From Ustulina deusta (taxonomy: Eukaryota > Ascomycota > Sordariomycetes > Xylariales > Xylariaceae): DNA of 64,000 bases. The stretch covers positions 124,001 to 188,000 of the forward strand of contig JAJNNX010000030.1 of assembly GCA_023159155.1 (NCBI GenBank), given 5' to 3'. The notes beneath the pieces were generated by a model, which did no database searches, was not told where the DNA came from, and saw only the letters and a program-made list of their open reading frames with translations. Positions 14,001-24,115 of the stretch are shown here, piece after piece. Both the position numbers and the translations under genes were made by a program. The number at the start of each line of letters is the position of its first letter. The stretch's first letter is position 1.

Positions 14001-17000
14001 CGCACTACCCACCGGTGATGTCGACACATACATGTATGTAGAAATGTACCTAGTGGTGAGAATCCACGCGAGACACGAACTTTAGGGAGGTGGCACACTA
14101 ATTACTGTTGACGGAACTGCAGTGTATAGTGTAGTAAGATGACTGGGGGGCATTTGGCATGGGTGCTACGGTGGACAGGCTAGGTACTAATCCTGCAATC
14201 GGGGGGAGATAAATAGCAATGGTTGGCTATAAGAATCCGAGATGCATACCTAGTGGACTGTGTCGACGTATGTACGGCCCGCTCGTGATTTTCATGCACG
14301 CGCCAAGTTTTCCCAACCGCCACCCTGAAAGGGGTATGGAAACGCGAATCAGACCTTACCAGCGCAGCCCAGCGCTAGGCGGCGCAAATAGGAGCGCCGG
14401 AGCCGCCTGTTCATGGCATTTACCCCCGGAATACTGGGGCACACCCTCCGTCAGCCGTTTATCTACCGTAGTAGGAAGCTCGGTGACTCGGATTGATCGG
14501 TGATGAGATCGATGCTAGGTCAGATTGAGTGTGACGATAAGAGATGGGCTGAATGGAAGATCCTTGGAGTTTATCATGTCTCAGGACGGATGTGATAACC
14601 TTGCTTGCTTGGTCTCGACCATCATTGTCGACTACGCCAGGAATTGTTCGAAAGGCACTCGTCTGTGATGATCGAAGTTGTGTTAGAGCCAAGCGGGAAC
14701 AACGTCTCTCTTGCATCCATGATAACCTGAAAGGACGAAAACTACTGTACTGTGTGTGCTGTCGATACTTCGTACTCCATGTTATAGTTTTGTACAAAGA
14801 CTGACAATCCTGCCAAGTTCCTCAGCGAGCAGTGCCACCAACACCGCTCTGTATACTAGGTGCCATGTTCGTGCCACATCCTTGATAGCCTATTAATGAG
14901 AAACGGTGGTATCGCTAAGAGAGGAGCGAGCTGGTGGACTATGTACACTGCACTAGTGTAAGTACACTATAGAACCTAGGCAAACCGCCCCCAGAGAATG
15001 AGCGGCTGCTCGGCATTTTCGCCCAGATACACTAAATGGCAGATTGCGGCGCTAGTGATGACGCAACACAATAGGCAGTGCAGATGTGAGCGCTTTGGAC
15101 CTGGCTGGTTGCTGCAACTGCACTACAGACGGGACTGCCTTTGACTTGGGCGTTGGCTTGTCGGACAACTGACAAATCTCGTGACAGGGTCCTGGAGTTG
15201 GTTGCACATACATAATGTAGTACTTAGTAGTACAGGTTCCTAGGTGCTGTAAACTAAACCAGCTTTACCAAATAGGTACGACCACGGGTTCACTCCAGCG
15301 GTTTTCTTACATTACCTGAATTTTCGGCTGAGAATCCATGATCGTACCTATAACCGTTGAACAATAGGGTCATCTGCCAAGAAATCTCCCGAGTGTATCC
15401 TACTGGTAGTATGGGGAGTAAACAGGAGCGTAATATAGGCAGACGATTCAGGACTGTATCCGTGACAAGCATTATTACAGCAGACCTAGTGGAGGGTGGG
15501 TGACTTTGGGTGGGGGGCGGTTACAGCAGAGAGAATCGTGATGTTGTGTCGCTGATGAATCAGATGGTGATGTACTATTGTATCTAGGTATCCCGGTGAC
15601 GGGACGAGGCCATGGTTGCTCTGCGGGTGGCGAGTGGCTTCGTCGAGATCTAGTCAGGCCTAACCTGCAGGAGCATGATATTATAGATTGCGAGCCATCG
15701 AGAAAGGCGTGGTGTACTGTGTGTAACGATTCCGCCGAGCTCGCCATAGTGCAAGTGACTACGCATACTATGTAAAAAAGTGCTGCCGTACAGCAGTACG
15801 AGGTATCGTGGATAGCGTTTCGTTACGCTAATAGGTACTGTAGCGCATGGTATGTACTCAGCATTATTATTAGCTACTACGGACCAAGGGCGAAGGGCGA
15901 AGGGTGAAGGGCAGAGAGGAGGGATAGGGCATGCTGCGATGTACCTCATCCAAGGATCGGGCGTCTACCAGGATACGTATCACCTTGCAAATCAGACGGG
16001 TTAGCTAGATACCGAGCTGAGGAAGGAGAAAGCAACCACTTTTTCTTTAGAAGTGTCAGCCGCTACCTATTTGGCTTCCGCGGTCGATGGTCTTGTTCAG
16101 CCTGTGGCTTAGCAAGGGTTTGGCGGTTGCTTACTGAGTGTAATGTGTTGTGCTGGAGAAGATTGTCAGGGTTCCATTTATGACCAACGCCAACGGTCAT
16201 AGTGACAAGCATGGAGTCATGTTTGGTCTCGACAATTAAGTAGTGTATTCAGCTGCCTGTTTTAAAGCGGCCCACTCTAGTCACCGTTGGCTTTTGTCGT
16301 GTACCGTAGATAGGTAGTATAAGTGGGCATCCGCTCTCCTGAATAGGCAGAGTATATGTAGTAGAAGTACGCAAAAAGGGGATGTGCATGTCCTACGGTT
16401 TGCACCAGGGTAGTACAGTTATTGGTGGAACTCAACTCCCAATAGACCAATGACCTTGTTGTATCCGCTGCCTCGATACGCGCATTACCTACTTATATAT
16501 ATTATACCAGTTCCAGTCTTTTAATAGGGATAGGTAGCATGCTGACTTGGCCCTCGATCAGATAGTCCACAGAGGTACTGTCCCGCTTGTTTTGACGTGC
16601 ACAGTACTTCAGACAGATATGTTGATAAGTGGAGGTAGTGTAACTTCAGCGCTCTATTTGTGTGATGCTCAAGATCCAAGAGCGAATCTAAAACAGTCGG
16701 CGGAAATAATCTAATCTTTACCAGACTAGGTGCCTTCTTACTAGGAAGTACACTTTACGAGGTAGCTAGATATTCCTGCGGTGTACACTAGTGTAGTAGT
16801 GTTTGGGACTATGGTCAGTAATAAATACTAATCGGAGGATGCCGGTACACGGCGATCTGGATGTGCCTGGCCCTCGTGAAGTTTTGGCAGGTTAAAGGCG
16901 TGTAGTGTAGTCCCCAACGACTATAGAGTAGTGGAGTGGTGGCGGCTTGTGATCATCATGGACACTTACACTACAACGCCGCTTGCGGTTGAAGTGATCT

Positions 17001-19140
17001 TCGGTGTGTTGTAGCATCTCAAAGACTGTCTTGTCTAGGTAGGGGCGCCGTATAGTAGTAGTATATACTACACTACAGAATAAATAACCAATCGGGGTAC
17101 CAGTGTCACTATTCCTTGGAGTTATTATACAGTAAGCAAAGTTCTATCCTGATATAAACGCACTGTACAAACAAACTTGGCTGTGCGGATTGCCACAAAC
17201 TGACGAACTCGCTTCAATTAAGCGAACCATCTCTAGCATACAGCAGCAGGTAGTAGCATGGGGTAGCAGTAGGCAGTGTAACCACTGTACCGGGGTGGTA
17301 ATACATAAAACAATGAGTAGGTAGCATCCCATCCGTCCTGTCTGGTCGGGGTTGTTTTAAAGTGTCACGATGGGTACTGGCCACCATACTGTATGCTTGA
17401 TGCTTGTCCTATTGCGTACATACCACTGATAATGGGAGGCAACCCAGGAGCAGACCAGAAGATACCCGAATTGATTATGTACACTACATCATGTCTATGG
17501 CGTGTCTCCTCCATCGTGGGAGACGAAGCCACGTCAACGACTTGTTACCTGTCAGCATGACCTTTGAGATTCCCTACCACTGGCCGCCTTGCGAGCATCC
17601 CCGAGATTGAATGCGCGATGATGTGGACGGGTCGACATTGGCCAGGTAATGGGGATGAGACAGTTGCAACTTCGACCCTTGGCTGGATAGAGAACCCTGG
17701 CCTACTAGACGAAACTACTTATAGAAACTCTTTGAATACTGTGGGTGTCGTGAGGCTGTCATATTACATTACCTAGATCCTCTAGTGCGGACGGATAAAT
17801 GTTGCAAGCGGTCAGCCTCGGCCCTGCGCTACTCCAAGTCTGCTCGTAGAGTGTAGTGTAGTGTTGTGCATAGTGTATCTAGGTTAGGTTTTTTTTAGAG
17901 ACACACTTTCTATACTTATACACTGCTAAGTCCTCGGAACTACGGTAATTTGCCGTTGGACGCAGGGTCAGGGCCGAGGGCAAAGTTCATGAGTGTAGGT
18001 CTGCATTAGTCTTACTCAATCTGTCTGACTTGCATATACGTACTACCTGCTGGAATGCGACCCACATCTAGGTAGTCGTAGCATTGAAGAAAACGAAATA
18101 GGTAGTGTACCTAGAGACTTCAAGCTTCTCCACAAAGTTTCGGCTTCAGCGCAGTAAAGAGGTTGTGTTATATAGGTGGCGGAGATCGAATCGGCGTCTC
18201 CACATTGTCTTATAAGTGGGTTGTATACATATGGTAGTTGTGGCACGTAATGTAAGGCTAAGACATAGTGTATACCGGTATACTACACTACTTGGACTAT
18301 GAACCGTTGCGCCCTTAATATGTGTGGTGTTGTTATTTGATGAGCGAGCCGCTTATATAGCAACAGCCCACAAGTACAGAAGTAGCACATTAGGTACATC
18401 TATGTAGGTCCTACTAGCAAAACCAAATCCTGCCACGAACCGATGACTCAAAACTAGGAGTGTTTCATTGTATACTACCTACCTAGTGTACTTTGACTGC
18501 ATAAAACAGAGTCGACGAGTTTAAGCTTGGCGTGGGCAGGCATGTGGCTCTGTACGTACTGGCCCACTCACGATCAGATATGTTTGGTATTTTGGACGTT
18601 TGTGATAGCACCTGTCTATTCGCTTGCCGACCTGACCATGGTTCTTTGACTCTACCAAGTGGAAATACTTCATATAATAAAAAGCTTTGCCGGCCCTTGA
18701 TGCTACCTCACTATGGTTACTCCGCCTCTGTGGGCTTATCGAACAAACAATACCTATGTAGGCAGGTAGGTAATACATACGTAGTTCCTACAGTAGCAAC
18801 TTAAACAATACCTGAACTCCCTGCGGGACTATAGGTAATCTACGGTCAGTAGGGGTACACTGCATGGTACTGTAGGCACCAGAACAACCAACACCAGCCG
18901 TACTCAGTCCCTTTGACTCCCTGCTAGATCCACAGGAGCTTACAACACAACATCCATACTATTGGCAGTATTATCGCTTTGCTATACTAGTGTACTTATA
19001 GCAATGGTTGACCTCTCCTAACAGTTTCAAGAGCCCTTGAATAGCTCCTCATTGTTAGCGGCGGTCTGTTATGGAGATTATACCCTAAGCCTTTATACTA
19101 TTGCATGTAGATATATATGTAGTACCTGGTATGGTTAGAA
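14001..19140. other. Gene desert, motif-rich part
   Basis: No supportable gene. The region is dense in the word TAGTGTAGT or its complement ACTACACTA (exact copies at 14127, 16789, 16903, 17067, 17854 and 18282) and in short palindromes such as TACACTAGTGTA (16784-16795), GTAGTATATACTAC (17058-17071) and GTATACCGGTATAC (18270-18283). Base composition is not conspicuously AT-rich, so strong repeat-induced point mutation is not obvious. Confidence 0.5.
15886..15913 (+). repeat. Short tandem repeat, 7-bp unit x4
   Basis: Four adjacent copies of AAGGGCG, the third and fourth each with one changed base. It lies inside the gene desert and overlaps no gene. Confidence 0.7.
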
Positions 19141-19149
19141 CTAGTAGAT
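19141..19149 (+). repeat. Left target-site duplication (CTAGTAGAT)
   Basis: The 9-bp sequence CTAGTAGAT directly abuts the left end of the 514-bp element and is repeated in the same orientation just past its right end (19664-19672). A 9-bp duplication is the usual size for Mutator-like transposases. Confidence 0.7.
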
Positions 19150-19153
19150 CGCC

Positions 19154-19201
19154 TCGGTTTTTCGAAGGGGAAGATCTGATATCGGGAGGGGAACCTAAAC
19201 C
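19154..19201 (+). repeat. Left terminal inverted repeat, 48 bp
   Basis: Perfectly complementary to 19612-19659. It contains AGATCTGATATCGGGAGGGG in its inner half. Sequence identity to the other arm stops at 19201; the next bases (CAAC against TGTT) differ. Confidence 0.85.
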
Positions 19202-19358
19202 CAACACGGCAATACCCCCACATATGCTGCATGCTGCTCCATACCTCATTTAAATCCCATACAAACTATACCTATTTTGACAGGGTGTGGAGCCGCTAGC
19301 AGCACCGACCGGGGATCATCCGTGAACTGACCAAAAACGACAGGTGTGCCAAAAGACA

Positions 19359-19437
19359 GCGCACTTTAACCACTAACACTACTATAATTGTAGCGCACTT
19401 TACCCACTAACACGACTATAATTATAGCGCACTTTAC
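19359..19437 (+). repeat. 34-bp tandem repeat inside the transposon
   Basis: Copies start GCGCACTTTA at 19359, 19393 and 19427. The first two are full 34-bp units that differ at only a few positions; the third is truncated after about 12 bases. Internal minisatellites are common in miniature inverted-repeat elements and often vary in copy number between insertions. Confidence 0.8.
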
Positions 19438-19611
19438 CTACATTTTTACCTACTTACTACTTTTAACTATTAATAATATTACCTATAAATACAACTTGTA
19501 TTTGAAGACCGGACTGTCATTTTTATTGGTGTCCATATGGTGTCCAAGACTAATCCATTTTGTATAGGAAATATGGGGGTATCGGGACATGTGGGGACAG
19601 TTGCTAAAACA

Positions 19612-19659
19612 GGTTTAGGTTCCCCTCCCGATATCAGATCTTCCCCTTCGAAAAACCGA
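19612..19659 (-). repeat. Right terminal inverted repeat, 48 bp
   Basis: Exact reverse complement of 19154-19201. The outer end is followed by CCTG and then the right copy of the 9-bp target duplication. Confidence 0.85.
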
Positions 19660-19663
19660 CCTG

Positions 19664-19672
19664 CTAGTAGAT
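19664..19672 (+). repeat. Right target-site duplication (CTAGTAGAT)
   Basis: Identical in sequence and orientation to 19141-19149 across the transposon. Together the two copies define the insertion site. Confidence 0.7.
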
Positions 19673-22600
19673 GCTTATTGCTAGATAAAAAAAAATCATA
19701 GATAATAAATAGTACATACATCATGCCTCTCGAATTTCTGTAGGTACCTAGTACCAGTCCAGATAGTGGGGAGTGGATTTTAGGGTATACAAAACAACAG
19801 ACCTGCTGCGTTCAGTTATGTAGGTTCGGTACATATACCTCCCATGATACCTAATCCATACACTCACTGCTCGGAGTGAAACTAAGCATGGCTAACCCTT
19901 TGTTCCTTTACCACTAGATATTACCTTGATAATCTGGTCCTAACAATAAGATAAGTGCACTATCCAAGTTATTTTTGCCAATACGGAACAAGTTCGTCAT
20001 GTGATGCTGTGGGGGTTGTATACGGATTGTATGTACAATGAATGGACAGTTCTACTGCTTGGGAGTGGAGGTGGTAAAAATTGGTCGTGGGGTGTCCGCT
20101 TCAATCAAGATTAACCCTAGCGTACCTACCTACCATCTTTGTCTCTAGCCGCTACCAAAAGCGGCGCAGGTTTCATGGGCAACACGAGCCTATCTTAGTC
20201 GCCTACAGGAACAGCAGCCTGGGACCCTGTCTGTTGAGCTATAGCTACGCAGAGAACCAATCAAAACCTTCTCTACACGGCACTAAACTTCATCACAGCC
20301 CACCTTGAGATCCTCAGATTGTTTCAAGAAGCCAGATCATGAAAAAGCTCAAACCAACCCGTTTGGCAATATTGACCGGTACAGTGTAGATACTGTAAAT
20401 TTTTCAATCCCATCAGGAAGTGCAGCTGAGGTTGACGATCCACTCACGTGCCTACCAAAAGCTGACATACCTACAGTAGTACAGTACGCAGAGGCTCACG
20501 TCTACGCAGTAGCCTTTCGCCCTGGAGCAAAGTTGGCCGCTGTGCTCCGTCCGCGGCAATCCACTGCTTCCATCTTACTACTAGTGTATGTCACCCTATT
20601 GACGCCATGTAGCCATACAGTGCCTCCTTGCAGTGGCACTGAATATGTGCCCCTCAGGAGGGAAGGCATTGTCTCTGGGAAAAACGCATTCCCCAGCTGC
20701 CCAGAACCCGATCTCAAGAGATCGGGGATTGGCAGTGGCGGCGATCCCACAATCATCGGACGTGCCAAAGGGGAGCAAAATACATTACAACATGTGTCTT
20801 AGCTGCATGCGGTCGAAACAAACAAAGGTCAGGTCTCGCAAGCGAACATGCATGGGGATGGGATCTGGTCCGGTACATGATAAAAGAAAAACTCAATCGG
20901 CATGACCTCAGACGAGCTGCACACGGAACCCATCCTAGCCCGTGGACAGGCGCGTGCCTTGCAAACGAACATGCGTCTTGTGCAGGAGACCGCTACGTCG
21001 ACTAGTCCGCATCGTCTTCCAAGTGTTGTTGTCGGTAAATTTGAATGCAAGAAGTCGGATTGCACCACCTACCTACCTGGGTATCAGGAGTTGTAATGGA
21101 TAAAAGCCAACCAACTAGGAAAAAGTAATCTCGGCACACTCCCCACGTCCCTTTACAGCTCACCCCTTATTCATGTCCCATTCCATCAAAACCAGTCATT
21201 TGCCTCGCCCTTGCAAGCGTCACTGACGCTCATCTAGCTCTGAAAATCCATCAATGCCTACCTAGCGTCCTTCCTCAAAAGACTACTGTGAGCTGTGTGA
21301 ACACACCCCTTCGGGTTAATCTAGGTAAAGACTAGCAGATCCTGGGCATCCTGCTCAGGTTCCCTATTATGATGCCTAGACTCCACTATCGTAGCGAACA
21401 CGCACGCAAGCCCATCAGCCACCTTATCCTACGACTATCGTGTAAGCAGTAGTACAAAACAACTATTGTGTAGTGTAGGCATCATGTAGCATGGGATTGA
21501 TATAGTGTGTTATATAGCGTAGTACTCAGGACGGAAAAAGGCATCCCTGTGTGGCGATCCATTATCTCTTTATCCGTTCTATTGAGTTGATAATCTGAAC
21601 TGTAGCACTTGGTACTGGAGTACTCCAAGTAATATCGTCGTCGGTGAAGCCTTCCGGGTTTAAGCACACTCCCTACAACAGTACGTAGCGCAATGCTACT
21701 AGTATCTACAATGCAGTGTCTCTGATGGAACGGCCCCTATGCCATAGTGTAGCGTCCAGTACCGCGTACCTAGTATAATCCACTAAAATGTCTCTTTCAC
21801 AGGGGCTCCGCACGGTCGGAAGCCAGTCAAATGGACTCAGCCTGGGGTTACCTTTGTGATGGAACCGCCGTCGGGTGAGAAGTGTCCCTAGCGTTACCGA
21901 GATATGTAGTGCGGTGGATCCTTGTATTTTTGGCAAAGAACGGCAAGTTATGGCAGCCTGAGTCGTGACCTGCACGCCCCCCAGCGTCTCATGACACACC
22001 TCCTTTTCTTCCCTGAGTCGGCAACACACGGGCAGGACCGACTAGGTAGGATACATGGCAGATACATGGGACACAAGGCCAATTAGACAGACCGATACGT
22101 ACACATCCCCTGTTCCGTTGTCATCATCCCACTGCTCGCAGACGCTCTGCACTCCCTACGTGTAGCACAGGCCCCCCGCTAACCCCTACCCTCCTCCGCC
22201 CCACATTTCTGTCCATTCGGACGGAAAGGTACTAGCAACGAGGCGTTGGGGGCCAGGGATTCCGCCGGCAGGGAATGTCTTTGTCCTGTGGGCTTGTTCC
22301 AAACTCGTTCCTCTCATTGACCGGGGCCTAGTGTGGTCCTGCACGTTCTCCGTAGTGTAGTGTCCAGAGGAAACCTTGAATGCGAGAGCCAGAAGCATTG
22401 AAAGGCTTTTTTGCAACCTTCCCTAGTCTAATCCACTACACCAACGCTACCATCGCCAAACCCGCCCGTCCCCGGCCATGGATCGTGGGCACCGTGAATG
22501 AGGATCCTTTCTCTGACCTACCGTACTATGTACTCTGTAGCAATCTCGTCAGATCCCTGCCGGAACCATGACGCAGAAAGAAATGTCCCGACGAACCGTC

Positions 22601-22990
22601 ATACAGGTGAAGCAGACACATGAGCACACGCTTCGTCGCATATACATGCCAAAGCGGCCAATGTCTCTAAAAAAGTATTGCTTCTCGGCCCTACCACCCT
22701 AATATAATCCTCCTTGATGCCACTTAGCCTTCAACGGCTCTGGGCCCAAGATTCATCTAGCGTATTCTTTATGATCCTTGATATCAAACATACAACACAT
22801 TCTTGGACCAGCAACCTGGTCTAATACATATCTCTTCCCATCTACAATACATAACAACCCACGCTGCCCCCCTCATAGCCACTTGCTTTGATTGTCTGCC
22901 GCTCTACCAAACACACTCCGTTTTACTTGATTGAACGAAAACACAGACTGTCTGAGCAAGACCAGCCGCCCAAATCTGACTTTCGACAAA
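19673..22990. other. Gene desert, right part, and leader of the next gene
   Basis: No gene found. The longest open frame (20305-20802, +) has no recognisable domain. One TAGTGTAGT copy lies at 22353 and a TAGGTACCTA palindrome at 19741-19750. The last 150 bases, pyrimidine- and CA-rich, look like the 5' leader of the gene starting at 22991. Confidence 0.5.
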
Positions 22991-24115
22991 ATGATACCCT
23001 CAGGCTTCGGGGCGAATGTATTACAGATCACACCGCCCACATATACAACCCAAACGATATTAGACGACTTCTCAAGACATCAGCCAGCTTTCCCAGATTC
23101 ATCCCGCAGGATATCTCATCATCCTAATGGACAAAGGATGTCAGGTGCCATGAGGGTGGTTAAGCCCAGGAGTGCCAACAACAGCCCGCAGGCGATGATG
23201 GCTAGACGAAGGACGTTGATGAACGATAGCAACACGGCTCGGCGGCGCCAGCAGGCTCTAGATCAAGCCGTCTTGCAACAAATGCACGATACATCATCAT
23301 ACTATACGTACTACCAAGACCCTGTCAAGCAGAATATCCGTCCTGTTAGCTGGCATCCGAGCTCGCATATTCCAAATGCACAGCAGATACATATGCAAAT
23401 ACCCCAAGTCGACTTCAGCCAGTTCACCATGGCCATGGCAACGCCATATCATGCAAAAGAGTGTTTCCCCGGGTACCAAAACCTGCCACCAACACCAGCC
23501 GCTTACTCTGGGCATACCTCACCAGTATCTGGCTTCTCGCCATTACTACCATACGGCCCAGTAACCCAGTCTACTGTCTTGCCGGCATACATAACCACAG
23601 ATACGTTGGTCACAGCACCACAGGTAGTATCAAATTGCTTCAACGCAGGTGGCAGCCCTGAGGCTGTGGAGGGGTTGCCAGCATATACAAACCAGGCGTC
23701 CTTCGACTGGCACACATATGCCCCTCATGGATTACAGTCTTGCACAGCGCCTCCGACTCCAGATGAGTTTCAGGGGGCACATCAGCCGCAATCGGTGCCA
23801 TTAGAGGAGTCGATACCATATCAACCGCTCGAGGAACCTGAGAACGAAGAAGAGGAGGGAGAGATATTAGTTGGTATGGGTCTATACGACCTACCGAGCA
23901 AGGCGGATACAGATCCGGAGCTTGATTACTACCGCACGACGACATCACAATTTTTGGACACAACGTATCGTAGTGGCAAAGGTTGGAAGTTAGAAGAGGC
24001 CTGGGAGCCCCCTGCAACAGACGATGAAGACACCGAGGAAGACGCCGATGGTGAGGATCAGGGAGAGGAACCCAATTCTACAGAGTCACCGCCAGCACAG
24101 CAGTCTTGGATATGA
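22991..24115 (+). CDS. Conserved fungal protein of unknown function, disordered
   Basis: Single-exon gene of 374 residues. The frame is open upstream to 22931 but without an ATG; the first ATG, at 22991 (MIPSGFGANVLQ), is the likely start. The protein is rich in Pro, Ser, Thr, Gln and Tyr, with an Arg-rich patch (MMARRRTLMND, ARRRQQALDQ) near residues 70-90. A low-complexity Tyr/Pro middle follows. The acidic C-terminal third contains the block ILVGMGLYDLPSK, then a segment ending in GWKLEEAWEPP. I recognise the GMGLYD...KLEE.WEPP pairing from uncharacterised Sordariomycete proteins; no enzymatic domain or membrane segment is visible. The basic patch plus acidic tail would suit a nuclear regulator, but that is a guess. 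It is isolated, about 17 kb from the gene on its left and 4 kb from the next on its right. Confidence 0.8.
   Translation: MIPSGFGANVLQITPPTYTTQTILDDFSRHQPAFPDSSRRISHHPNGQRMSGAMRVVKPRSANNSPQAMMARRRTLMNDSNTARRRQQALDQAVLQQMHDTSSYYTYYQDPVKQNIRPVSWHPSSHIPNAQQIHMQIPQVDFSQFTMAMATPYHAKECFPGYQNLPPTPAAYSGHTSPVSGFSPLLPYGPVTQSTVLPAYITTDTLVTAPQVVSNCFNAGGSPEAVEGLPAYTNQASFDWHTYAPHGLQSCTAPPTPDEFQGAHQPQSVPLEESIPYQPLEEPENEEEEGEILVGMGLYDLPSKADTDPELDYYRTTTSQFLDTTYRSGKGWKLEEAWEPPATDDEDTEEDADGEDQGEEPNSTESPPAQQSWI

Larger units (their letters stand above)
19150..19663. mobile_element. Non-autonomous inverted-repeat transposon (MULE-type MITE)
   Basis: The element is 514 bp long. Its arms, 19154-19201 and 19612-19659, are perfect 48-bp inverted repeats beginning TCGGTTTTTCGAAGGGG. 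The outermost four bases differ between ends (CGCC on the left; CAGG on the right, read inwards). It is flanked by an exact 9-bp direct repeat, CTAGTAGAT, consistent with a target-site duplication. The interior has no transposase-sized reading frame but contains a 34-bp tandem repeat. Long inverted repeats, small size and a 9-bp duplication fit a miniature element mobilised by a Mutator-like (MULE) transposase; hAT elements normally give 8 bp. The identical arms and intact duplication argue for a fairly recent insertion. The family assignment is inferred from structure only. Confidence 0.8.

Noticed and set aside
20305..20802. Open frame of 165 codons (+)
   Set aside because: No recognisable motif, and the minus strand over the same bases is equally open, which suggests GC-driven chance.
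6011..22990. Repeat-induced point mutation as the cause of the gene desert
   Set aside because: Composition looks close to the rest of the window and the transposon inside has perfectly matching arms; no strong C-to-T skew is visible by eye.
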